In this document: in pieces, positions 1 through 12,200 of the stretch
How positions within the stretch are numbered: position 1 is the stretch's first letter
How the letters are laid out: the number at the start of each line of letters is the position of its first letter
Source of the DNA: Acanthaster planci
Taxonomy: Eukaryota; Echinodermata; Asteroidea; Valvatida; Acanthasteridae
Length of the DNA: 64,000 nucleotides
Assembly (NCBI RefSeq): GCF_001949145.1
Contig: NW_019091535.1
Location: 473,268 to 537,267, forward strand
Direction of reading: 5' to 3'
Notes under the pieces: generated by a model
The model's input: the letters and a program-made list of their open reading frames with translations, nothing else
What the model was told of the DNA's origin: nothing
Databases searched by the model: none
Position numbers and translations under genes: made by a program

Positions 1-222
1 GCCGCAGCATTGCATTTACGCAGTGTCTGGAGAGAACTGGCTAAAAGAGAGTGGACTGGTTTGATTTGACAACATGCAGTTGCCTCAAGGCCAGTGCTGT
101 GTTTCCGCTCATTACTGGGAATGTGTTGACAAGTGGAAACACCTACCATCTGCGTTGTGCGGTTCAGGTTCTGCTTGATGCAGTTAACATAACTCTCTGC
201 TCTGTCATCCCTCAGCTGGTGT
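1..222 (-). CDS. PIWIL1: piwi exon 11 (partial): start of MID domain
   Basis: The exon follows acceptor TGCTTTCTTTAG. The first part, [24 protein letters not shown], matches the family well. The following 45 codons stay open to the window edge and keep scattered landmarks (PSNERK, CC...PV.S, TLRK), but need small insertions and lose the usual pocket residues. A possible donor ATG|GTAGGT at 142-147 and acceptor TCTCTTTTAG at 41-50 would make the middle a 106-base intron, but that would delete conserved protein. I prefer one continuous exon. Confidence 0.7.
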
Positions 223-3200
223 CTAAAGAAAGCAGATGGGTAACGAAATGACAACTGAAGTAAACTTTCTGCACTATGAAAATGATCCCTGAACTTACAG
301 TTTTGAAATCACTGAAAGTAAGAAAAAAAAGTCAATTCCAAAACAAAATGAAAGCAGCTGCGGAGGGCGACGTCAGCACCTGCAACGCAGCATTAAAAAA
401 AAAATCTAAAACAAGTACTCCAGCTGCACATTTGATGGCACTGTCTTTGGCTCACGTTACTAAAACCACTTACGTCTTTGGTTCTTGTACGGCCATGCCC
501 ATTTTAGGCCCCACTCTGGTGAGGGCCTGGAAGAAATCCATGCCTTTTGGCTGATCTCGGGGTGCGAACATCAGTATCCAGTCGTTCAAACCGACACAGG
601 TCATCAGTCTGTGGTTGCGCAAGTCACGGCTCCATTCAGCTTCGGCTGGGTTGAAGGAGAGTTTCTGCAGACAACAATATGGTAACTTTCAATAAATTGT
701 TCTCACTGAGAGAATACCATACTCTTTTCGCAGAAGAGCCAGTATAACGTAGATATGGCTAGGTATTTTTACACCGGCAAAGTCCTTATCACAACTTTAA
801 TTTGGTACACGTCGTCAGTCCATTTCCTTTGAATTTCCTAGCCCTCTCTACACTGTATCGACTTTGCCGACATAAAACACTGTTAACCATGATGGTCAAC
901 AGGTGCCATGAAGGTGGCATTCTTGCTAATACCACGGACGTCCCATAAAAAAAATCTGGACTTGCAGAGCCTTTGTACCAAATAAAGCCACCGGTGGCCA
1001 TTATATTGTGCTGAATACAAAGGCGATGGTTGGTTAGCTTGCCATTGTAACTACTGATGCGAAGAGTGAATGTGATTAATAATGGTGACCAAGTTTTTGC
1101 AAAATGTCGCCATTCGGCACAATAAGATGGCTGCCCGCTGGCTTCAATGACTTCTGCATACTGATTAAGGGATTAGCAGTCCAGATCTTTTACGTGAAGT
1201 CCGTGGCTAATACTATTGTTGTTCCATCTGGGTTTTTTGGGAGGGAAGGAGGTCAAAGAGGGAAGTTACCCCAGTTTCCATGTAGAGGTTCTCTGCTTTC
1301 ATGACGCGGCCCTCAAGCTTAACCGGTTTCGAGGGAAAACTGACTCTCCATTTGTTCAAGTAATCTTGGGCCTCTTGGTTCCTATGGGTAAGTCCAAAAC
1401 AAGGGAATTGATGGTGAGACATTCAAGAAAAAAGTTTGGGTGGAGCTGAGCCATTACTGCTTCAATGTTTAGGCTTACATGTTTTTGAGTATCAGCTAAC
1501 TCCATAGGGATAGTCTGCATCACGTTCATGCAAAGGTACAACTGCTGCTGGGCCAATACTACAACGGGTAAACGTTTGCTTGGCACACATGCAAAATGCA
1601 TGTCTGTGATTGGATTTTTTATCCTACAGGTTGTGAGCAAGATATTAGGATGGACAAATCACATGATTACACAGGCTTCCTAGTACAAAGGGTGTGACTT
1701 AAATAAGCCAGTTTTCAGCAGAATGTGGACAAGTGAACAGCAAAGTTATGGGGGGCCATCCATAAAGTATTTACGCCTGAAGAGGGGAGGGGGATTGTGC
1801 CATTGCTTACACCGTGTGTACAGACGGGAAGGTGGGTTCAAGCCAGTATGGACTGTACGTCAACATAAAATTTGCCTGTCATGAATCTTCGTCGTATCGG
1901 GACACTTTCTCATACAAATAAATACTAGAGTCAACTTTGAACTTTGAAATTCAAACACAGCATTCTCCACCATCCACCCCACCATTCATCCTCCCATGCC
2001 AATGCCCATTAATGGTAAACCGCAACATTACTCATTCCACAAAGACCTGCAGTGCCTTCAAGAATGGTGGAATGCATATGTGTAGGGGTGTAATGATACC
2101 ACTTTCATACGATACTTGGGTCGCGATACGATATGTATCACGATATGTGTCGTAAAAACAAAGAAACGAATAATACGAAAGCCAATTTAAAACAATTCAC
2201 TTGGTAACTTGCCAATGGTAACTTACCAATGGTAACCTACCGATGGTAACCTACCAATGGTAACCTACCAATGGTAACCTACCAATGGTAACCTACCAAT
2301 GGTAACCTACCAATGGTAACCTACCAATGGTAACCTACCAATGGTAACCTACCAATGGTAAACTTATAGGTGATGAGGACAAGAAACTTCTGCATATAGG
2401 ATGATGGGTCAGAAAAATCTGCATTTCGTTTGTACGTACTTTATGGACGAACCCACTAATGCTCAGTAGTGGCACAAATGGTGCAGAAGTGTCCTGTCAG
2501 TGACTGCAGTTCAAGGCACTTTTATTGACTCTCCTATGTAAATATGCATTCTTGACAACATTGTCTGATCAGTCAAAATCAGTCAGTTGTGTCTGCATAC
2601 TTCAGCATATCAAGAGGAGGAAGGAATTTTTAGACTGTCTGTGTCACAGCAAAAGAGCTGTCTGTAACTGACATGCCAGTGTTGTAGTCGAATCCTCTTA
2701 AGACCTTCACAAGACTAACACAAGACCTCTAGTCTGAATTCAAGTTGCAAGCTACTCAAATGTGCTGCAGCTAAGGCATTCCTTTGTCACTGTTCTGTTA
2801 CTTGTGACTGGTCTTGAGAATGGTCTTGCAAATAGTCTCAACTACAACACTGTCATGTGCAGTTTTGTGTGTAAAAGGCATGAGCACAAGAACTAGTGCA
2901 TGAACTTCATACGTTTGCACTTCAATTTCTGTTCAAAACTGACACTTTGGCACTCTATAAGGAAAGGCACAAAAGCTCTCTCCACATTCATTCACTCACT
3001 TGGGAAAGCTGCGGATGAATGCAGAGAGTGAGTTAACGCGGTCATCAGGCGAGATGCGGGTGTGCTGGGCAAGGTCCTTCATGACGTGGAAATCGCTGCG
3101 TACGTCGTCGCTCAGACCGGTCAGCATGCACAGCTCTGGGATCAGGTGGATGGGGCCAGTCATTCCACGACGCTGATCCTGAGGGGGGCGGGAAAAAAAA

Positions 3201-6200
3201 ATTGAAACTACACTTTGAAAAATGGTATCTCTTGGGGAAACTACTCCCCGGGGAAGGAGCCAGTAATCACACAAAACACAAATACCAACACTGCGCTGCA
3301 AGTTTAGATTTTGAAACAAATCTTACGTTCCTCAATAACCTTTGGGTCCTACTAACACCTATTTTACAACATGTGGTCCCCACTGCTACTGAACAACACA
3401 AGTGCACTGAGACACTGATTTAGTAGGCACCAGCAGCACCAACCCCAGATAAGTGAAGAAAAAAAAAAGACTCGTCAAAATAGTGGACCCATTCTGCTGG
3501 CTTTTGCTAGAATAGTTGGTATATCCCAGCAACTTTTTGTTGTAAGCATTAAGAAACTTTCATACTTCACTGCAGTCCAATGATACCGGCTGATTTTACA
3601 AATAGTATAAACATGTTTGCAATGCAATGATGGGTGCACTCAAACTTGTCACTGAAAGTACACTTGGGGAAAATGAATGAGTTTTCAACAGCAGTAACAA
3701 TGCGTTGGCAATGCTGTAAGCCTCAGAAACAAACCCCTGGCAAATTGGAATTTTATGATTTTTTTCTATTTCATTGTTCAGTTTTTGCAGCTAATTATTC
3801 TTGCTAAGAAAATGGCACAGGAAATGCAATTGCACCCACGGATGTGCTTTATTTCCCGTGGAAAGTCTGTTCCATGACAAGGCATGAGTTATCCCCTCCT
3901 CCTGTGATCTGCAAAGTGACACCTCGTAGCTGCTGCAGTGGAATAGCCAACCCTCTACCACAACCAGAAACAATAATTTTGTAGGTCTTGCATTTATTAT
4001 GGAACACTCAGAAATGTACATGTCATGACCAAAAAAACATATGCAGGCATTTATACTTGACCTGGAAATGAGGGCACCCTGTGTATGCTTCCTCGTCACT
4101 CAATGGTGGGTTTGGAATATTGTCACACATTGGACGACTGGTGTACCTTTTTCTTGGGAATGCTGACTAGCAGTGGTTGTTCCTTATCGGCGATTTCCCG
4201 CCCATAGGCATCCTTGTAATACTGGGCGTAGCTGATCTGCGTGCCATCATATTTGGCAAAGGTGTGCATAGGATTCTTGTCCCAGTCGATATCATCCACT
4301 CGGTAGGTCTTATTGTTGTAGCTACAATTCAACGACAGAAAGATGAAAACACAATTTGACAAGAGAGCTCAACTTTAACCTTTTAACACCCGTCAAAATC
4401 TGCGGTGAAAAGTTGGGAGCTTTTCGGGCCAAGCCACTATTACTTGAAACAGTTACCTACATGTTCCTTGAGTTTCCAGGACTTTGGAATCGTTCTCATT
4501 AAACAAGCTTTGGCTTATAGGATAGGACCAAGAGGGTCAGTTGTGTATGCCAGCAAAATCCCAACAAAATATGTCATTTCAAGACTGAACTACACCATTC
4601 TAGAGGAAACACTTTGTGTCTACGTGTATTACTCATAACATCACGTGTACAAAGAGGGCTCGTCTCCTGAAGAAACATCTGATCTATTCAGAAAGAGATG
4701 CCCATCAATTTTGAAAACAACTACTGACAACTACAAGACACTAACAAATACATGACTAAAAGATAATTATCTGACTAATTGAAAAAAACCACTAACTTCT
4801 GTCATATAAAGCTTACTTTTTTTTCAAAATGAGTCAACAGGAAAACCACACTTTGATTTACTGGAAAATAGTCTGGCTTTTTGGGGGAGAAGGCAGAGGG
4901 AAAGTATAAATCAATCAATCAAACAATTATACATTTACGACTGGCACTTAAGGCCAAGGGGGAAAGGCTAAACCTATCTATAGGCAGTTCGAAATTGCAC
5001 AATTTCCCAAGTGACAAACAAGCAGGGAAAAAGAAATGTGAAATGAGCCACACAAGTGGATAGGTTGACCTGTAGCAGCCAAGTGGGAGGAGGGCAACAA
5101 AACGACTGACGGGTGATAAAGTGTACCCCCAAGTATTTACTAGTACCTCGACTGTGGTCAACAATCCTGCTTAGGATGACACGGTCAGTCATCTCTTTAC
5201 AATAGAAGATACAGAGCACTAGCAAACCTTTTCAAACTGACACAGTTTTCAGAAGCTGAAAAACCTTGCACTCACATTAAGCGCATACCAACAAACAATG
5301 AAAACCGCTTAGTCACTATGCAAGAGAAATACTGTTCAGAGCACAGACATCCATGGAGCACTGTGCTCTGAAAATTCCTTCTCTGTAGAAACCAGAGAAC
5401 GTAATGCAAGTGCCGTAGTCAAGTCCATCCCAAGCTCCTGTAAGTCCACCACAAATCGACCAGTCTAAAGCCACGTCATAAGATTTTCAAGTGAACTGTG
5501 ACAAAAGCATTTCTTTGTCACTGCTAACCCAGTCACTTATGACTGGTTCTGTGAAAGGACTCACAAAATGACAACACTGTGACACATCCTACTGTGACTC
5601 GCTCCAACTAAAACAAGGTCTCTGATGTCGTCTGTTCTGTGCTGAGTACATGTTTGTAACTTGCTGGGACGAGGGAGGGGGGGATTCGACTCCCCACTGA
5701 GGTCCGAGGGAGATCCCAGCCTACCCAGGGTGCAAGGCATCCTTTTATGGGTGGGGAGCCTAAACCCAAAATAAACAGTACCTGGTGAGGACAATCTCCC
5801 CGACCAGCATGCGCATTGCCTCTTCCTTAAAGCGGTCCTTCTTGGCCACATAGATGTTGGCAAGGATGTCCAGCACAGTGTCCGTACGCAGGACCTTGTG
5901 GGAGACATCCGCCATCAGCATCACCTCCTCCTCGTACTGGAGAATGGAAGTGATGAAGCCTGGCCAGAGCTGCAAACTATGAGGATGAAGGGAAAAGATG
6001 AGAGGAGGGGGGGAAGTATGGAAAAGTGATGAAATGAAGAACGGTGAGGAACTAATGCAGAAATGGCTCTCAACAGAGAAGCATTTTAACATAACCACTT
6101 CGTGCTGGGGGCATTTATGAATGTTGATGATGCTGGGATGGGATAATTTTCATTTTTTTCTGTTTTCAAAATTCTTTAAAAATTTATATCTTCATTTACT

Positions 6201-9200
6201 GGACATTTACACCCACACGAAGGACTGTCTGGTTTCTACTCTAATCTGACAGACATCTACTGACGCTGGAGTATTTCATCCAGGCCTGCTGCCTTGTAAA
6301 AAGAGCCCAGATTGTGCGGTGTTACATTATTTCCGTTTTTTCACGAACCTGGCACAGTGCGCTGCTGACCTCTTTTCAATAGGGGCCAGATTAGCGTGCA
6401 GTGGTACAGTGTGGCTCATCGCTGCGGTGGTGGAGTGCTTTTGTCTCCGGTGGTAATCCGCTCGTAATTAAATGCCCCAAACCATGGTATACTGTTTCAA
6501 AACAAGGCTGGATTCTCTCCACTATTGAGAGTGAAAAAAATGTTGGTAATTCCCAGCAGCCTGGTCTTTTGTTACAAGAACTGTCTTTTGTTACAAGGCC
6601 CAGTTCCCTTTGTCCAATTTTGGAGACCTCGGCCACGTGTATAAAGAATACGTGTCCGGTACAGGTAAGCCTCACCCTTGCTCTGTGGCAGGTTACTGGG
6701 TTTGTGTATGCAAAATTTACAAATCTCCTGAAATAATTGAATGTGTGAAAGAGTAAGGATTAAAAAGTCCGGAAGATACATTATGAACTGTGTTTGTGAA
6801 GTACATTGAAATAAGATGTGATGAAGCTTCAAATCATGTTCTCTGAGTTCCAAAATCACAACTGATTAAGTCACGGTAAATTATATCTTGACGTCATAAC
6901 CTGCTTATTTCATACCACTAAAACTTTCCCGTCAGACATTTTCTCTGGAAGCTTTCCAACCATACAAAATGAAATCATCTACACAAAGTTAATTTTACTT
7001 ACAGGTCTTGCCCTTACCCAATGTATATTCATAAACTCTATACTCAATCCTGCACGAGATTTTCTGTAAGTTCCATAATCCAGGGTTGAGGCAAATGAAA
7101 TTTCTGGCGTGAAGCAAACCCCTGGGGCTTATTAAAAGGGTATGACTAACCTATGCTGTGGAATGACTACCGGGAGATTGGGGTTGAAATAGTGGCGGCC
7201 TATCTGCTGCATGCCCATCAATCCCAAGACCCTGTTGGAAAATGGCAATGTAACAAATGCATACTCATAAAGATTTAGCTCAGTTACTGGGGGGGGATAG
7301 GTGATTAAGTTCACGCAGTGGTCATCCTCTTCCACCTAGCGTACAACACGAAATGCAGTCAACGGCACTGCAATATGTGTGTTTGGAGAAGTAGGGTATG
7401 ATTTCACATATAATCAAATTTATACATGGCAGAGCACGCACAATGCATTGCTTAATTTTTGGACCACATTTTTCTGTCATATAGCCTTTATCCTCCAAAA
7501 CCATCTGGAGATTTTGGAGGACTGACGGTTGCAGTTAATAATGAAAGGGGTCCGAGAGGTACAGTATGCAGAATTGGGGAGAGGGCCAATACAGGCCATG
7601 AAGCAAGAACCTTATTGGTTTACAGACTGCAGAAAGTTATTTGCAATAAAAACTCCGAAAAGTAAGTGCCCCTGCCAAACAGAGAGTTGGCAGAAGGGTG
7701 AAGCCGGCTACTCACTTGCGGAAGATAATATTGTAGACTTGGAGGCAGGTGGGATTATTGGGGGCCAGCTCAGCTTTCAGGGTGATCGTAATTGTCACTA
7801 TCTCATCACTGTTGCGGCGTTTTGTTTGAAGAGTGGTGACCTATGGGTTGGACACAATTTCAAACTAAGCATCACAGTGTTTTGTAGGAAGGTGCCTCCA
7901 TTTACAAGCTCTCTTGGCACGCTTGTGAATTGACTGATATAATAACAGTTTCTGTGCTGTTTTCAGCTGTGCGTCAATGTTAAGGTGCATGGTTCTCCTA
8001 TAACCTTTACAAAAGTGGCCGACTGTTTTATTAATCTGGCAGTTGCACAATGAAATGGGTACATAAGGTGGTCCAAAGAATTCCTCACTGCCAAAGCTGT
8101 GGCTCAAGCAGGAGCTTACTGAGGGCCAAGTATTTCCCCAGGAATTTCAAGTACAATCAAATTCTTCTGTAAATTTGGGTCTATTTTTGTGTCCCTGGCA
8201 CATCTTGAATGAGATTTGTAAGTTCAGAACATACTCTTTAATTTCCGTAAGTAACTAAGTGCGTTCCAAACAAACCAATATAGTTTGACAACAATTTCAC
8301 TGGTACATGTCAAATTAAACAGGTCAAGAAGTCACACTCTTGGACTTCGTGTGATTTTCAAAATTACATGTATTTAAAATTTGGGGATCCTAAAAGAGGT
8401 TAATTTAGGACAATTCACATCCATGTACAGAATACCCCAGGCCATGCTGAACATACATGTACATGTACAGTGCAACAGAAGATACTTGACTAGACCTATC
8501 AGGCCTAATGGTGTGTTTCTCATTTCATGCATTTGCAGTTACAAGACACCTGACGTATTTTATGTACTTGTATATTCAATGGCTATGCCAGACTTGATTA
8601 ATTGGCAGGTGGCGAATGGAGGGCATAGGATCCAATATCTGATTTCCAAACTGCTGAACATCAGTCACACCAAAACAAGTCAAAATAAAACAGCCATAGG
8701 CATCACACCAGACACAATTTCCAACGGCATCCAAAAACTGAACAGAAGTAATGTGTCTGGTTCCCTAACCTAACGGTCCCTTGCTGCATCGGGTAACAAC
8801 TGCCGACAAAAATAAGCATATAGAGTGCAATGCCCTGACATCTACATGTATTTCAAGAGGGGGTGCATATGCGTCTGTGGAGTTCACCAAGATTGCATTG
8901 TTAAAAGTTGTGCTTAAATGGCAGTAAGTCATAAACATGTATACACTGAAGACATTCATAAATATTAATAATGATAAAAACATTAACAAACCTGGTTTGG
9001 CAATTTCAGAAAGCTTTGCAAAAAAGTTTCTTCTATTTTGATGGCTTGAAATCTTTTGAGCTGGGATCCAGACCAGTAAATCTGTAGGGTTATATCCCCC
9101 CCCCCCCGACTTGGTCCTATCCTCTTAGTTTTTATTACTCATACCCACCGGCTGGTCTAGCCTTCTAAGCAGAAACAGTATCATCCCATCAAATGCCATG

Positions 9201-12200
9201 GGGGTACCCAGAGACTCGGTGTGAAAGCGCAAGAGGCCCTGCCGGGCCCGTATACTTTCTACCATCGGGCTGAAATCCACGTGATACTGGTACAAAAGCC
9301 AGTGTTCCTCCCTCTTGAGTTGGAAGCAGTTGGTCAGGATATCTACCTTTGCTCCAGCTGTGCCTGAGAAAGAGAGGATACAAGGGCTTTCAGTAAATCT
9401 CATCAATTCCTCTGGAACATTGGGTAGTTTTCTAAAGCCGAGTACTGAAAATGTTTCAAAAATCCACTCAGATCAAGTGGGGCAAAGAACAGTTGCTACC
9501 TCTATTTCAACATGACTTTTCTACTTCCTGGAAACTATAAACTTACAGTTGTATCCAGAACCAATCCTTTCGCCCACATTCTACAGAGCCAGAGTTCCAG
9601 CTGGCAAATTTTAAACAGTAGATTAATTAATAATGGATGTGTAGATTCAGGAAACAAGAAAAACGTGGCTTCCTACGAATACGGTCTATTGCTCCGGGCA
9701 ACAGCCAACATTTTGTGAATAGTTTGCCATGTAGCGACAATGGAGACAGGCAACTGGAACCCAGGCAACTGGAACCCAGGAAACTTTTTCTACTAGCTTT
9801 CTCGCCCTCACAAATCAAATAGGGCAGATATTTATAACAATTACTTCCTGTGCAGGAAGCAATTCAATCACTGTTCGACGGAGAAACTGCTAATCAGGAA
9901 GCTCACACTGGACTTTCAGTTTAGGGTAGTTGCTACGCCGGTCGGCACCTGTCAGTATTAGCCAGCTCTGGTGTTCCCCGACCAGCATGAAACCTGAAAA
10001 AGCATACTCCAATCCGGCACCCAAAATGTCTGAGGTTGTATGAAAAAATACCTTCCCAATAGTGAATATTGGCTAATAATCGTAAGTAGTACACATGAAC
10101 TCTTTCAAAATGCGCCCTTAAAAAATCATCGTTAACAATTTTTTTAGTTGGGTATGCGGGTGGAGGTAATAATAATGTACTAAAACTTTTAATTTTAAAT
10201 TTTAAAGAATATCTTAAATGTTTTCGTGGGATTTTCTGTGATTTTGCGAGAAGTTAGGGGACACCAGGCTATACGCTCATCCTATTTCTGGACGCTTGAC
10301 GTGTTTGAAGTTTGGAAAATATTTCATGACAATGAAATTGTTCACAAAGACTGTACCATGAAAGCAATAGTACCAATATTCAACCAAATTGGAAACAAAG
10401 TTAATTAACAAAGAGGTTTGGTAGAACTTCATGTATATAAAAAAGTCAAATAAACGTCGAAGTGCCGCAGGTAATTTATCCCCTTGGTTTCAAAGACCTT
10501 CCACAGTTCATGCTGCAATCCACAACACGAACCACATTTCAGGCAGGCCTGCCGCCCTGTAAAGAGAGCCCAGAATTGGGAGGTGTTTCCTTTGTCCCCA
10601 GTGAATGCGAGTGCCGTCTTTTCAAACGTAGCTGGATTAGCACGCAGTCGTGCCGTGTCGCTCATTAATGGGGCCCTGGAGCACTTTTGTCTGCGGTGCC
10701 AATCCACGGGCGCGCTATGCCCCAAACAGTAGTATACTGTTTACAAACAGTGAAGAATTACCTATACCTTCGAAAAATGCAAGCCAAAAAAATTCCCAGA
10801 AGCAGGTCTTTGTTCCGCGTACTGTCTTTTGTTACACAGACCAGCTCTTTTGTCCCATTTCGAGCACCCTGGCTTTGTGTATGAACCCATGGTGCTCGGA
10901 ACGGGGTTCCCCGGCAGCAAGTGGTTAAACCCCATAAATATGGCCCCAATGCTAGTTGCCTTGCTGTTCAACTTACCCCTCTTATCTTTGATGTGGTCAG
11001 GTCTGGTCTTGATCTCTTGGTAACTCAGCTGGGCCTGCTTACCACGACCACTGATACCACCCATCCCTCCTTCCCCAGCTGCGCTCATGCTTAGAGCAGC
11101 CATCTGGACTGTAGGGGGCACTTTTGGCTCTGCTGGAACTGGGGCTGAAAGAAAAAATTCCATATCAGAGAAAGCTACACTGTTGGAGAAAAAAACAAAA
11201 TATACCGTAATTTTCAGAATAAAAGCCACGGCTTATACGTTGACTCTCACGCTGCAAAATGTCTCTGCGGCTTATACGTCTTGTAGCTTATACAACAAAC
11301 TTTGAAGGATAAAATTAGTCACCAAAGTCACAGCCAGGTCAAGCGTACCGTGTGCCGATGGCTCAGTCATGTTTTCGTTGGTTGCCATTTACACTGGAGA
11401 ACTCTAATCTCAGAGAATAAATAAAAATTTATGTTGTCCGGATTTAGAGTTATTAACGGAATTCCCCGAGTCGTGGAGTCACAAAAACAAATTTATGTAT
11501 GCGAAATGTGTACTTAATCTTAAACTTTACTTGTTACCGGTATGCTGTGGCAAAGGTTTTTAGTGATTATTTTTGCGCTTTTCATTCATTCTCAAGGTGT
11601 ATTTTTTTGCAGATGAACAATCATTTTACTAAGACTTTTATTACTTCTGAAATCTTAAGATTTCTTTCTACCGTTAGATAAAAATCAACTGCTTCAATGG
11701 TGTACCTTCGTGTGGCAGGTCTTTGTCTTTTCGCTGATCGTCTCTGACGTCTGTGGTCACATGGTTATCAGAAAGATTCAGCAACTGAACGGTCCATGAA
11801 TGGGTCTGCGGTAGCAGTCAGGCTAGCTTGAAAACAGGGTTTGACTGCATGCAGTGTGTGTGACGCATGCAGCATGCATGCAACACAAGCAGTTCCAATG
11901 TTATGACTCGAACCAAGGTCTTGTGGCAGATTTTTCAGTTTTGAAGCAATTTGGTGGTGTTGTTTTGATTGGCGTCACAAAAACTTCCAGATAACCGGAT
12001 GTAGTGTTGTTGACAGTTACAGAAGTATAATTTTTCTTACATAAAAGCCTATTCCTTTTGGCAAGAAATAGTCGGCCTACAAGATAAAACAATCTTTTGA
12101 CTTAACTGACTTTGAGTTCTCAAGATTTAATTGTATGTCTTCCACCGCATAACTTTGGCTGGCCGCTGGAAAAAAGGGCAAGAGCTGACGCAGGACCCAT

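Noticed and set aside
5660-5700. tRNA B-box-like GGATTCGACTCC
   Set aside because: No matching A box or cloverleaf upstream; it overlaps a G-run.
9880-9990. Possible extra piwi exon (frame with [19 protein letters not shown])
   Set aside because: It has an acceptor-like CTTTTTCAG but no Piwi similarity, and exon 2 joins exon 3 at 9,363 in perfect phase with family-length protein.
10762-11229. 155-codon minus-strand frame read as one exon
   Set aside because: Only 10,977-11,144 is exon; the continuation is intron and dispersed repeat J after a consensus GTAAGT donor.
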